Below the pieces are notes generated by a model. The model ran no database searches. It was not told where the DNA came from and saw only the letters and a program-made list of their open reading frames with translations. This document shows, one piece after another, positions 52,618-63,693 of a stretch of 64,000 nucleotides of DNA. Location: positions 13,422,227 through 13,486,226 of the forward strand of contig OY992501.1 of the NCBI GenBank assembly GCA_963921215.1, given 5' to 3'. Origin of the DNA: Scoparia ambigualis (lineage: Eukaryota; Arthropoda; Insecta; Lepidoptera; Crambidae). Within the stretch, counting starts at the first letter, position 1. Every line of letters begins with the position of its first letter. The position numbers and the translations under genes were made by a program.

Positions 52618-54492
52618 TGCCGTCATAAATTAAAAAGGCACATCTAACATTTTGCAAATCGGGAGAAAAACGAGTTTTAAATAAATCTTTGTTTTCAGCG
52701 AATAAATTTGATAGTATCGTGTTTGTCGGAAATGCATGAATGAAAATAGTAGCATCAATATGAGTTTTACAAGATTATAAAATTACAAGTTTTTATTTTA
52801 GTGGCATTTAATTAATAATCTACATTTTCCTTTTCAACGTAACAGAAAAAAATGAGTAATAGCATTTATATTACATAAAAAAGGCATAACTAACCAAATG
52901 CGACTTTTCATTCTAACATTTAGTGAAAAGAAAATTAAATATCACAATACAAAGGCACATTTATACAATGGTGCCTTTTCATTCTAGCTTAAACAAGTTA
53001 AAGTTGCTACATATACTACTATACAGCTGAAAAATATAAAACTTTTATTTAAAACGGGACAAAAAATGTAGTATCATTATTATTATAATTAGTTAATGTA
53101 ACTATCACATTATTAAGGAACTTGTTACAAACATAATACACCAAAGTACGTCAAGACGAATCATACGAGCCCAAACTCGATGGGCTTGAGTCGTTTTATT
53201 ACCGAGGTCCTATGGCCATCTTCCAGCAACATTATCAGACCCTGGTTACAATCTAGCACCAAAGTACTCGTCAAGACGGATCGAACGAGTCCAAACTCGA
53301 TGGGGTTGTGTCGTTTAACTACCGAGTTTCTATGGCCACCTTCCGGTTCCATCATCAGATCAGCTCCATGTCATCAAAATTTTGCATTGTCATCCGACTT
53401 ACACATGCATGCAAAATTTCAGCTCAATCGCTAAACGGGAAGTGAATCAAATTTTACTTGCAAGATTTGATTACAGACTAAATCGGGACAGGTGAAACTA
53501 AATAAAAGCTTGTAACAATAAATATTTTCGTACAAATACCTAATACCTATTTGTCTTGAGCGGGGATCGAACTCGCAGCCCTTGGGTAGTAGGCAGATAT
53601 ACCACTGCACCGGACAGGTCGCCAAAGCACAATTTCAATTAATGAACCACACATAATTAAGTAGGTAGAAAGTCTCTCATATGCCTGTGTATGGGGCCAC
53701 AAAATTAAGATCACGCGTGCTCATAACAAAATACTAAAACAGTGGAGAGGTAACTTTTTAAGCACTAACATTAAATCGTAGAAATTAATACATTTCTAAC
53801 GGAATTTCTACGAAATACTAAAGATACGTTAGCTTGTTAGTACATAGATCAAAATTAAGGAGGTAAGTACAATGAAGTATTTTCATAGTAAATCGCAACT
53901 AAACCATCAAATATTTCGAAGATTACAAGTCAGCAAAATACCTATAAAATAATTGAATCACAAAATTCATATTAGACGAGTAATAACAACAACTTACCCG
54001 CACAGCTTAAACAAGCGTGGACTCACCGTTACACGTAAGGTAAGGCACAACTGACGCGATTTGCTTCGCAACTCAGCCCCCTCACCTCACCTCTGTTCAA
54101 AAATGTTTGGTAGAAAAGGCATAGGTGCCAGTTGTGACTTTTCTTTTAAATTAAATGTTATGTTAAAAAAACAGTAAAATTTTAAATAAAAGGGCATATT
54201 TGCCACATAGGCCGTTACAACTTGAAGTCGGTCAAATATGCCTTTACTATTTATAAATCTTTATCCATTTGTGACCTTTTTACGTAATGTAAGCTATATG
54301 TACTCTTTCTACGTACTATCACAGAAAAAATGGCTCAGTTGTGCCCTTTGTGCTTTAAGTACTTTTGGTTTAACGTGCTTCTAAAATTTACAAAAAATAT
54401 GAGCAGATAGGCCTTTTCTCCTGATTTCAAATATGTTTGCAACTCATTTTTGAAAAAAATGTTAGTTGTGCCCTTTTTTCTTATGACGGCAG
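52618..54492. mobile_element. 1875-bp non-autonomous DNA element, 3-bp TSD
   Basis: Ends TGCCGTCATAA... and ...TTATGACGGCAG continue as inverted copies for about 38 bp (AAGGCACATCTAACATTTT and its counterpart). ACT (52615-52617, 54493-54495) is duplicated, and removing the insert restores the LINE frame. AAAGGCA/GTGCC-type words recur through both flanks (52640-53000, 54110-54480). No transposase seen. A SINE-like composite lies inside (53140-53640). Confidence 0.75.
53140..53640 (-). repeat. tRNA-headed SINE-like composite
   Basis: The minus strand begins near 53630 with an A-box-like GGTGCAGTGGTATATCTGCC and a B-box-like GAGTTCGATCCCCGC, followed by a body with CACTTCCCGTTTAGCGATTG and GCTGAAATTTTGCATGCATG. 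It ends in two tandem units of about 120 bp (each with AAACTCGGTAGTTAAACGAC or a diverged form). Anticodon-arm sequence is degenerate, so it is not a functional tRNA gene. Confidence 0.6.
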
Positions 54493-54999
54493 ACTAGATT
54501 GTCCTGATTTGCTGAGCGAAATCACTTTCAAAATACCTACGCAGCACTCGAAACAATTCAAATAAGCCATTTAGCATCCCCTCCACTCACAACAACTACA
54601 GTCAGAGCAGTTTTCTCGTAAGAGCTTGTATGTACATAAATAATTCTAATGCTGATATATACATTTTTTGTGACAGTATCAATAGCATAAAAAAGCGCTA
54701 ACCATCGTTGAAGATACTATTTAAGATTAAATTGTTGAGAAATAATTATGTTAAGTTTAGTAAGAATTTTAAATGTGGTAGCTTGTTAGCTTATTGTTAT
54801 TATTTTTGTTGTTATCTTTTGCAGTGTAAGCTGTTACCTATCCTAAAATAAATAAATAAATAACGTATATAAAGTAATTTTCTAACTGCGGGTTTTGCTT
54901 TTGCTATGCTGCGGGCTTATTAATAGTGCGGATTTAATTGATCGGCTAGACTCGTAAGACTACACAAACAGGTTAACTATACGGCTTATGATAGTTAAT

Positions 55000-55840
55000 A
55001 CGGAGTTTGATTCTTTGGCACGCGCGTACCAAAGACATAAACCAAGATTACGGCTGACGATGAGATCGTCACGGGGTGGCTCGCAGGAAGTACATCCGAG
55101 CTTAAGAAGCCTTTGATAGGTTAATGATAATCAAATTAGATTGCGATAGCAAATCAGACTTCCTTTCGGAACATGAGGATTCAAATATGCTTGAGTCAGA
55201 TGGTTTGATTTCTCGGTTGCCTACTCTTCGTTTAAACCTTCGTTCACGGGACTGATGGACCAATTAATGCGTTGATTTCAACAACCTATTCGATAGTTTG
55301 GTGGATTCTCGGAGTGACTTTTCACCGTCACAAAAATCAGCTTATCTTATGTTATGCTTATAGGGGGAGGCTCGTGCAGCATATTCGGATTTCGGATGAA
55401 GGATATCGTATGGCTAGAGACCTTCTTATGAAAAGGTGCACACTACAATACTCGCCTAATAACGGATGTTCATTTTTTTATACAAAGTTCGGCAAATGAT
55501 GTTAAGTGGAAATGAAGTCCAGGCGCGAGGACAACTGGTGCAGCGTAAGAGACGTAGCATTAGTCACCCTCACTCTACCGGCCCACAAAGTGCCTCTTGA
55601 TGCCTCGTTTGAAGGACCCTATGTCATAGGTAGGAGGGAATACGTGTGCTGGTAGACTATTCCATCTTTTGGAAGTGCGACAAAGAAACGAGTCACCAAA
55701 TTTCTTTGTGATTTTGAATAGATAATGAAGTTACCTTTTATATCACAACGGCCTAATGGTTTACGGTCTCAAATTCTTAACCCTTTAATAATGGCGGTTA
55801 GTTAATTGGAATGGCTCGAGTCTCCTGTTTCAGAGTGGTC
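55000..55840. other. Decayed retroelement sequence, not assigned
   Basis: A hairpin CTTTGG...CCAAAG lies at 55013-55034, and a segment GCTGGTAGACTATTCCATCT near 55650 resembles a LINE 3' relic. It may be the leader of the Pao fossil that follows. Confidence 0.3.
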
Positions 55841-55859
55841 CTGCTTACTCTAATATGCA

Positions 55860-57163
55860 GTGCTTGCTAAATTGCCCACTACTCTTAAGATTCCGCTTGA
55901 ACAAAAAAGTGTAGGAGAGTCGGATGTCATACCCACGTTTACGGATTTAGTTATTTTTTTGGAAATGGAATGTCGGCTGTTGGAGTGCACTAATACAGAC
56001 TCATCGGGAGTTTACACGGATGCTATTAAATCGGTTTCATGACCCCCACGGAGGGGAGGTCAGTACATGGCTGCGGTGGTCAGCCAAACATGTTTATTAA
56101 AACTAGGACATTTCGCTAACGCCGAATGAGTAGGATCCTCTACTACTCACTTAGCGTTAGCGAAATGTCCTAGTTTTAAGTCATTTTCTCCATTCGGGAG
56201 TAAGGAATATACGCAACGGAAACGTTAGTGTGTTTTGGTGATCATAGCTATCAAGATTTTCGAAATATTCCCGTTTGTGACGGATGCGGCTACGGCTGTT
56301 CTTAACAGTCGAATAGATCTGTGGTAACATATTTAAACATTTGTAGTGGTAACGAGGCTTACAACAAATACAGACCAAGATCTCCCCACGACTTATCTTA
56401 TTATTACACGCTTCCACGGTAAAATTCTACGGTACCATAAATTTGGCGTCACGTTTCGGGACATATCATCTGGCGGATATTGCATCACGAGGTTGTTTGG
56501 CTTCGGTTTTGGTCTCCTATTGTTTGTGGTGGAGCCCAACATGGTTGGCTCAAGGTTCGGAATCCTGGCCGACATCGGCTGTGGAATGTGGATTGGAATC
56601 GCCTGGAATACGCTACATGGCGGTGAACCAAATAACGGAGCTGGAACCTAATAGTTTTCTAGAACGGTATAGTGTTTTTCATAAATTAATTAGGGTTAGT
56701 AGTTGGGCTTTACGGTTCTTAAATAATGTACGAAATAAGGATTAATGGTAGATGTTTGTTAGTGTCTGAACGTAGACAAGCTATATTCGTTTGGGTCGGT
56801 ATAATTCAAAGGCAAAAATTTAGTACGGAAATAGAGCAGTTGCAGAAAGGATTGCAACTGAAAGGGCAATTAAGGCGGTTGAATCCCTTTATAGATTCGG
56901 ATGGTTATTTACGGGTCGGGGGACGACTGAAAAATTCAGACTTGCCCTATAGTGCACGGCACCTTTTATTGTTGCCGCATTCGGGTCATTTTGTTGACAT
57001 GTTAATTTCGGATTTTCGTTTAAAGCATGCTCATGATTGTTGTTCCAAATGCGCCAATATTTTACCAACACTTACTGTAAAATACAGTGAAATTATTGGA
57101 TTCTTTTTGCAAGACAGGCAGTCAGAAATGTTACTTTCAAATGTATTTCTTGTTATCGGTTGA
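55860..57163 (+). pseudogene. Pao-family fossil: gag, RNase H and integrase pieces
   Basis: Three remnants in order: a gag C-terminal capsid piece (LAKLPTTLKIPLEQKSVGES then FTDLVIFLEMECRLLE); the RNase H end (LADIASRGCLAS then WWSPTWLAQGSESWP); and the integrase N-terminal region (SERRQAIFVWVG, RRLNPFIDSDGYLRVGGRLK, PYSARHLLLLPHSGHFVDM). Protease and most of RT are missing. The residues differ clearly from BEL-1/BEL-2, so it is a separate Pao lineage, far older. It lies in the B-C intron of the odorant receptor. Confidence 0.75.
56097..56179. mobile_element. Perfect palindromic element at a TTAA site
   Basis: TTAAAACTAGGACATTTCGC (start 56097) runs 26 nt to 56122 and is exactly complementary to 56154-56179. 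Within the loop TGAGTAG and CTACTCA also pair. If TTAA is the target, the insert is 75 bp flanked by TTAA on both sides, as in piggyBac-type insertions. The ends do not begin with CCY, so the family is open. Confidence 0.7.
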
Positions 57164-57483
57164 GGGGATCGACAAAGTAGCCGCCTTCTTATAGAACTTC
57201 CAAGTGCGATATGGTCTCCTAGTATTTTGGACGAGTAAATTCTCAATTTGTCTTTAATTATACTAAATTAATATTTAGAAAACAGATTAATCTATAGACA
57301 CGTATGCAATGAGATACGGCCCGAGAAGGAGAGGATTGGAGGGATGAGATGAAAATTTCTATACCAAGTACTTAAGATATATGAGATGACTACACAAACA
57401 TCTATTATTGAAGAAATAAATAACAAAAGTTATGTTATTCGTTTCTTCAATAATAATACACTCTAGATAATCGAATTACTTAC
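57164..57483. other. Intron sequence without recognised feature
   Basis: AT-rich; part of the odorant-receptor B-C intron. Confidence 0.5.
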
Positions 57484-57977
57484 CTTACTATAAACCGATG
57501 ATGGTTAACGCATTCTTTAATTTTAGCAGAAATCATTTCATTTTCATTGGCATCGAATAGATCACAATCGACATCAATTTTATTACAATGTTGCTGAGAA
57601 ATGTTGTCGTTTACAGCCAGTTTCCTGGGTCGTGGAAAATTTTCTAGATTGCTTTTTAAAACTAAAACGTGACCGATAACTTGAATTACTATCAAGCATA
57701 AAAATATATCATTTGCACACAAATATACGGAAACAAGATAACTAAACCAGTAATTTATGCATGACGTTAGAATGAAATGATCTTCTTGGTTGAAGTTCGG
57801 ATATGCGTAATAAACGGAAAACTGAAGACTGTAGTTTTCTTTCATGTTGTTTGAAAATACACCATTCTTGTAGTTGTTGTAAAAAGGGGTTACGTTGTAT
57901 AATATCATTCCACAAAACATCATAACCACCATCAACCATGTAAAATAACTGGAAATTTTGTTTACTCTTTCGTACAT
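57484..57977 (-). CDS. Odorant receptor, exon B
   Basis: Acceptor CTTTTTAG precedes 57977; donor GTAAGT follows 57484; 164 codons plus 2 nt. Reads MYERVNKISSYFTWLMVVMM (TM3), a loop with PNFNQEDHFILTSCI, NYWFSYLVSVYLCANDIFLC (TM4) and the intracellular SAKIKECVNHHRFIV that precedes TM5 in 7tm_6 receptors. No stops. The intron to exon C is 7.75 kb and filled with mobile elements. Confidence 0.85.
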
Positions 57978-58224
57978 CTAAAAAGATAAAGCAGTAATTC
58001 ATGAGATGGCATAGGGCAGAGGGGACTGGCATAAAATAAAGCAGGCTTATACTAGCAGTAAGTGGGTGGTTGCGGGCTGAGATGATTGTGATGAATACAT
58101 ACATAATACATATGATCACGATTATTATCCTCAAAAGGCTAAAAGGACATCAAAAGCAGTCTTCTACCATAGTCCACTTTTCACTAAAAACGACTATATA
58201 TGTTGTGCTCAGCGTTACAGATGG

Positions 58225-58310
58225 TGAGCCCATCGCCGCTTTATGATGTTGGATGTATGTGCAGTATTTAGTTCGTTAGAAGCCTTTTACGACACCCAAG
58301 GGAAGAGTTT
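58225..58310. repeat. Single reversed unit of the 106-bp satellite family
   Basis: GAGCCCATCGCCGCTTTATG, GGATGTATGTGCAGTATTTA and CCTTTTACGACACCCAAGGG, in the A-B intron of the receptor gene. Confidence 0.7.
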
Positions 58311-58554
58311 TTTTACCGCTACGCGACATGGTGTATGATAATATCTCAGGATTGCTCTCTGATCTCTGGTTTAATTGAGCATGATAGTTAAATTAAGTAA
58401 AAATCAATGCGGAAAAATTAATTAAATTATTTGTTTATTAAAAAATAATGTGAATAAAAGTGTAATGTAATGTTTAATGATCAAAATGTTTGTATGTGAT
58501 CGAAGACATAGGTCTAATAGTATATCAAAGGCTAAATGTAACTACTACGTATAC

Positions 58555-58773
58555 GTAAATTCTGTCACGAACTAGATTACAAACCATTTTAAAGTTTTCA
58601 CCTTTCCGTTGAAAATGTATCAAATGAAATTCCTTTGTGAACTTCTCAAATATAATTGCATGACTTTTAAATAAAGGCATAAAAGCCCTGATCTGAAAAT
58701 ATGTACAACCGAAGATAAGGTAAAAAACTTTTATGAGAAAATTAAATGAAAGCAGTGCCCTAACAGGGTTCAT
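58555..58773 (-). CDS. Odorant receptor, exon A (first recognised exon)
   Basis: 73 codons from an ATG at 58773 to a phase-0 donor GTATAC after 58555, although alternative GT donors lie 6 and 9 nt further on. Encodes MNPVRALLSF, two hydrophobic segments (FLIKVFYLIFGCTYFQ and SHAIIFEKFTKEFHLI) and a loop QRKGENFKMVCNLVRDRIY, which fits TM1-TM2 of odorant receptors. Five exons total about 356 residues against the usual 380-430. A longer N-terminus or an upstream exon is possible, since the frame is open for seven codons above the ATG. Insect ORs form ligand-gated channels with Orco in antennal neurons; the ligand cannot be inferred. Confidence 0.65.
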
Positions 58774-59211
58774 GATATACCTATCGTACCGTATTTAATT
58801 TATAAGTCAAGACCAGGGGCCTTGTGTAGTATTACTATAAGCTTACTATGTGAATTCCCATACGAAATTATATAGTAAAATTGAAAGTAATACTGCTCTA
58901 AGAGGTACAGTAGAGCCTTTGGCATGAGACAATAAATTAGTAATGAAGTTAAACTAAATTTATAATTTTCATACGGCGTATATCACTAGCCCAAGCGTTT
59001 TCTGGTCTACATATCACCTGCCCCCTTACTGTTGAAACAAATCCCGATCGATCGAGATTCGTATTGTGAAGTTTCGTACTTTTAAGTTACGACACCACCG
59101 ATAATTTGGATTCATACCTTAAGTGAACAAAATTGCATTGAGTTTTGCATTTAGCTCACTCAATAACAGATGGCGCCACCCACATAGTAATCATCTATTT
59201 CCGTATTTATT
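58774..59211. other. Region upstream of the receptor gene
   Basis: Could hold its promoter. ATCCCGATCGATCGAGATT at 59043-59061 is repeated in reverse at 62716-62745. Confidence 0.3.
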
Positions 59212-60965
59212 AGATAAGATAAGATAAGATAAATTTTATTTCATAATAAACTTAGCCTAAAACATTAAAGTTACCATAATAGATAAGCTTAATAAACTAT
59301 AACTATCAGATTACTTATAGTACTTACTAACAATCAAAATGTAATTTCGGCTAAACTTATTAATTATGTTTGCCTGTATTTAAAGTAATTTTAACATATA
59401 AGCAAAAAAAAACAAATGGCGGTACAAAACTCTTTACCTCCCGTAGTAGTCGTAAATGTGTTACGGCAAGGTAAGATTATCGCCCCAGGAATAGCACCTG
59501 TAGTACAGCAGATTTAAAGATTAATTTGCCATAATGCATCTAATAGCATACACACAATAGATGCCGATAACGAGTATTGGGTTTGTTGTAAACAAGTAGT
59601 ATAAGCTAAATAAACAGATACCATAATCGTTGTCTATTGAATAATTATGTAAAGTGTTAATAAAAAATATCTTAAATAATGTATTATATACATACTCATA
59701 TACTTACATATAAATACATACATACATTACATTTAGATGAATCAAAATATTTGTATTATATAAAGAAGATAAATATAATTGTATAATAAATATTTATTTA
59801 AAAAAAATTATAGCATAAAATAAACTATTATCATTTACATATCTGCAATAAATTTTTAGTCCGTTCATAATCCATACCAAACAGAAACTCATCCAGTGCT
59901 TTTCTACAAACAAATCTTGTCAAATCTTTTAAAGGCTTTATGTTACCTATACGATTGTACAGAAGCGGGGCCAAGAAATAAGGAAAACCCTGAGCAAAAG
60001 TAGTATGGCATGCAGGAACATCGTACACTTAATACATCTTTCTGATAGTTGCGTTACGAACTCTTCCACAGAGGTGCTGTTTCAAGACAATGCTTTTTAT
60101 AAACAGTTGTCTAACAGTCAAGACTTCGAACTCTTTATACAGTTTAGTTGTGCTGTATCTGAAATGCTTGGAACCTATAACCTTCAAAATACATCGTTGT
60201 GCCCTTTCTATTTTTATTAAAATACTTTTTCTGGCACCTCCCCAACAAGTAATACCATATATTGCTATAGATTGACACAGTGTAAAATATACAGTTTTAT
60301 TTGTTTTATTATCTTTTAAATTTCTTAGTCTTTTGAATATAGGTATAAGCTTACGAATGCGAGATTTTAGATTAATGATATGCTGTTTCCAGCTCAAATT
60401 TTTGTCGATTTCTACCCCAAGATATTTAATACTGTTGCTTCTAGAAAATTTAAGGCAATTACAATTAACAGGATCATAGCAATGGAAGGAATGTGCTCTC
60501 AAAACAAAGTCAGAATTAAGTTGCGAATTTTCTCGTATACTAAATGTTATGTATTTTGTTTTATTTAAATTTAAGGTTAATAAATTATAATCCAGCCATG
60601 CAATAATTTTTTGAAGTCCTACCTCAGCCGATTCTTTAACGAGAGACCATGTTGTATGTTGGAATAAAATAACAGTATCATCAGCGAAGGTAATGATTTT
60701 TGAATCCGGTAGTTCAAAATGACAAAGATTATTCACATAGATTAGGAACAGCGTAGGTCCAAGTACCGAACCTTGAGGAACTCCAAAGTTTATATTTAGC
60801 TTAGAACTTAGAAAGTCTCCTATTTTTACAGTTTAAGTGGTACACCTCTAACACCGATGGATTTCAACGTACGTATGAGTAGTGGAATTGAGGTTGTATC
60901 GAATGCTTTCGAAATATCAAAAAAAATGTCAATACATTTTTTTTGTTGTCATTTCTTTTTTGTTT
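59212..60965 (-). mobile_element. 5'-truncated LINE ending in (TTATC)n
   Basis: On the minus strand RT codes run from about 60965 to a stop at 59831. A 3' UTR follows and ends in TTATCTTATCTTATCTTATC (59213-59232). Short tandem tails of this kind are typical of CR1/L2-type LINEs. Confidence 0.75.
59831..60965 (-). pseudogene. LINE reverse transcriptase, C-terminal two thirds
   Basis: Motif A FFDISKAFDTTSIPLL (near 60930), a gap, motif B FGVPQGSVLGPTLFLIYVN (near 60780), motif C ITFADDTVILFQHT (near 60690), then SIKYLGVEIDKNLSWKQHII, AIYGITCWGGARKSILIKI, and the tail YSTTKLYKEFEVLTVRQLF. A break near 60028 splits the last 60 residues (LAPLLYNRIGNIKPLKDLTR). Mostly open, so fairly recent. I do not assign the clade. 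Confidence 0.8.
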
Positions 60966-61099
60966 ATTGCGCCCTAGCAGCCTGTAGATATGAACGGATG
61001 ACTTGTTGTAGCTTGTCGCATTTTTTAAAGGTAAAATGTGTTTTGGTGTTTTTGGTGTCGAGCAATTTGTCAATTTAGTGGACAACGTAAATATGATTT

Positions 61100-61330
61100 A
61101 AAAATTAGAATATAATAGAATAGAATAGAATATTTTTTATTGTACACAAAAAAACATATAATATAAAGTATTACAATTTAAAAGAAGTCGTCCGTACAAT
61201 GGGTGGCCTTATTACTAAAAGCGATATCTTCCAGGTAACCTAGGGATGGAGGCGATAGACAACAGATACAGTTGGAGGCGTTAAAAAAGTGACTATGATA
61301 TAATATAAGTATAAATATAATTATACTGTA
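61100..61330. repeat. (TAGAA)n tail and LINE 3' relic
   Basis: AATAGAATAGAATAGAATA followed by TTTTTTATTGTACAC is, on the minus strand, a polyadenylation-like end with a pentamer tail, probably another LINE 3' end. Little more is recognisable. Confidence 0.45.
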
Positions 61331-61350
61331 ATAACCCCTTGTGTGTCAAG

Positions 61351-61413
61351 CGGCCTCCCGGAGGCCGCGAACTGTCAAACCTGTATGTCTCAGAGGCCTC
61401 CGGGAGGCCGCGC
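61351..61413. repeat. Two GC-rich palindromes in AT-rich DNA
   Basis: GCGGCCTCCCGGAGGCCGC (61351-61369) has perfect 9-bp arms around one base. A related AGGCCTCCGGGAGGCCGCG (61394-61412) is its near reverse complement, so the two can also pair with each other. Confidence 0.7.
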
Positions 61414-63693
61414 TTTTTTTATGCTGATTTTAATTTTTTTTGGGTATTTGACACTAGCTACCTGAGAATGCCAGCTGAGTGTGGAATCAAGACGTAGTCC
61501 AAAATTTTTTACTGAAGTACTAAATGAAATAATCGTTCCGTGGAACACTATTGGCTAGAGCGAATTACGCTTCAATTTACCTATCAATCGCAAGCTGCTA
61601 ATAAGTATCGATTGACACTTTGTGGGATTTACGGCCACACCAAACCTAGTTATTTCCGTCCTACACGCGACCGGCTGCGTACTATACAAAACCTATAATA
61701 CTGTTTATACACACAGGTCTCGATAGCTTTGAACAGAAAATGTATAATTGATTTGGGCCGAATGTGGAATGGATCGGAAGGATTACCCGGCATTGCGAAA
61801 GTTGCTTAGAAATATATATAAATTTAAAATAGAAAACCCAAAAATCGGAATCAATCTGTGCTTCTTAATAATGAACCAATATCGAAATCAGATTAAGTAG
61901 TTTTTTTGGGCATATTAATTAACAGTCAGTGCATATAGTAAAAACATTGATTGATGGTATATCATGAATACGTGGCATCAAACAATAAGTACAGCTAACT
62001 GTTGTGAGGAAATTCAGTCGAATTAAATAAGGCTTTCATATCACAAAAGCAATGCGTACGGGCCGGGTGGCCATATGTGACGTGACACCAATGACATAAT
62101 GCAAGCAATTGTTTTCAAAATTACATTTAATAACTCTCCCTTCATTATATACCAATACTAGAATGTTGTATATTTGTAAAGATTGTTTATTTATTAATAA
62201 AGTTATAAACACTAGCACTAGTATTAGATACCGTGGAAAGCTGTTGTTACCTAGAATCCAAACAGAAGTATAATAACAGAACTATAATATAATATAATAA
62301 TCAATATTACAATTTAGAAAATCTTTAATAGAATAAAAATATTTCATTTCCGTTAAAGAGAGAAGTAACATACTCGTATTTTATACTTATAAACAACTGG
62401 GATAACAATTTCTCTTATACATTTATTATACTTATTGTTGTTTAAAATGCAATTTAATACAATGAATATTATAATTATTATCAATTAATCTTATTTGTAT
62501 ATGTGGCGTATTATTCAATAAAATGTAAGTAAATGGGCAAATGCATAAATAATATTTATTTTCTTTTTTTTATTATTTCCAGTAACTAGCCCTGCGTTGG
62601 GAAAATAGACGAACTATAATATGATTTACCATCTTTTGTACCTACTCTATTTTCAGTAATTATAATATTTCATTTCATTTCAATATTCGCGCAATGTGAA
62701 TCCCAATTAGCGCTGGTGTCACAATACCAATCTCGATCGATCGGGATCAGTTTCAGGAGCTGATGGAATGCATGGATAAGGCCGAAGGAAGTGCATCAAA
62801 TTGAATCAAATACTGAAAAGCTGTGGCCTGCATGGGTACACTGAAAAACCTAGTACCATGCCTTCTGTGCAACGGGGATGGCTCGTTACCACAACACGTA
62901 CCTAATATACAAACAGGACTGATCACTATAAGCAAAAAATCGAGCCGAGTGAGAAAGTAATTATTAGATGCCCTCTGCCACTTTCTAAAGAGGTGATAAT
63001 CAATTTATATTTACCATGGATAAATATATTTATTAGCGTAGTTTTTACTTAGCAAATGGCAAAAGATGACAGCCACAAAATTAACAGCTGCCCAAATAGC
63101 AGGCTATTCAAAATGAAACCTCTTATTGGAAATTATGCATGTACAGTACAGCCCTTTTTTAAACGTCTACCCTTTGTCTTAAAGTCAAAAGGCCTAAAAT
63201 TGTAACATCAATCGGGATTTTATTTTAATATGTGACACCCTGTCTTATCAATTACCCATAAACTGCCAAAGTCGCAATTTAGGAATTACACGTTTATTCA
63301 AATTTCTAGTAACAGTTTCTATACAAGTAACGCAATGTTTTTTGTTATAGAAATATTTCGGCGCAAGTTTTACAATACTACTTACTGCTCTTTTCTGTAA
63401 AATTTAATGGTTTCTATATTTGCCTCTTTACCCCCAACGTATAATTTATGTTTCGTCGTGAACACAATGGAGCCTTATATTTAAATAAAACTCGAAGTTC
63501 TTGATAGGTGCGATTTTCTATTGATTTAGTGATTTTTTGAAAAGACAACGGTATCAACAATATTAAAGCCAAAAGTATCCAGTCGCGCTGTCAATAGACG
63601 TCGTTAGCAAAACGAAAACATTGTTCTGCCGATGGTGAAGACAGTAGCGTGAACATAGCCACCGTCCCGTGGAAGATCCTCAGGTCATCTATA
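61414..63693. other. Long AT-rich stretch without recognised genes
   Basis: Only random short frames were seen. The reversed GATCGATC-centred repeat lies at 62716-62745. Confidence 0.4.

Larger units (their letters stand above)
52448..54850 (+). pseudogene. LINE fossil: C-terminal part, interrupted
   Basis: 52448-52617 reads KFKIPKMPYVQRCAVVHLLP then LCLRRNIADIVLLATTIRS. After the 1.9-kb DNA element it resumes exactly in frame at 54496 with LDCPDLLSEITFKIPTQHS and a weak tail to about 54850. Confidence 0.7.

Noticed and set aside
53553..53630. tRNA gene
   Set aside because: A-box and B-box words are present, but the cloverleaf arms do not pair well and the sequence runs into a repeat body; it is a SINE-type head.
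57742..58134. Second membrane-protein gene overlapping receptor exon B
   Set aside because: It is an alternative frame of the exon B region and its intron; hydrophobicity comes from AT-rich codons.
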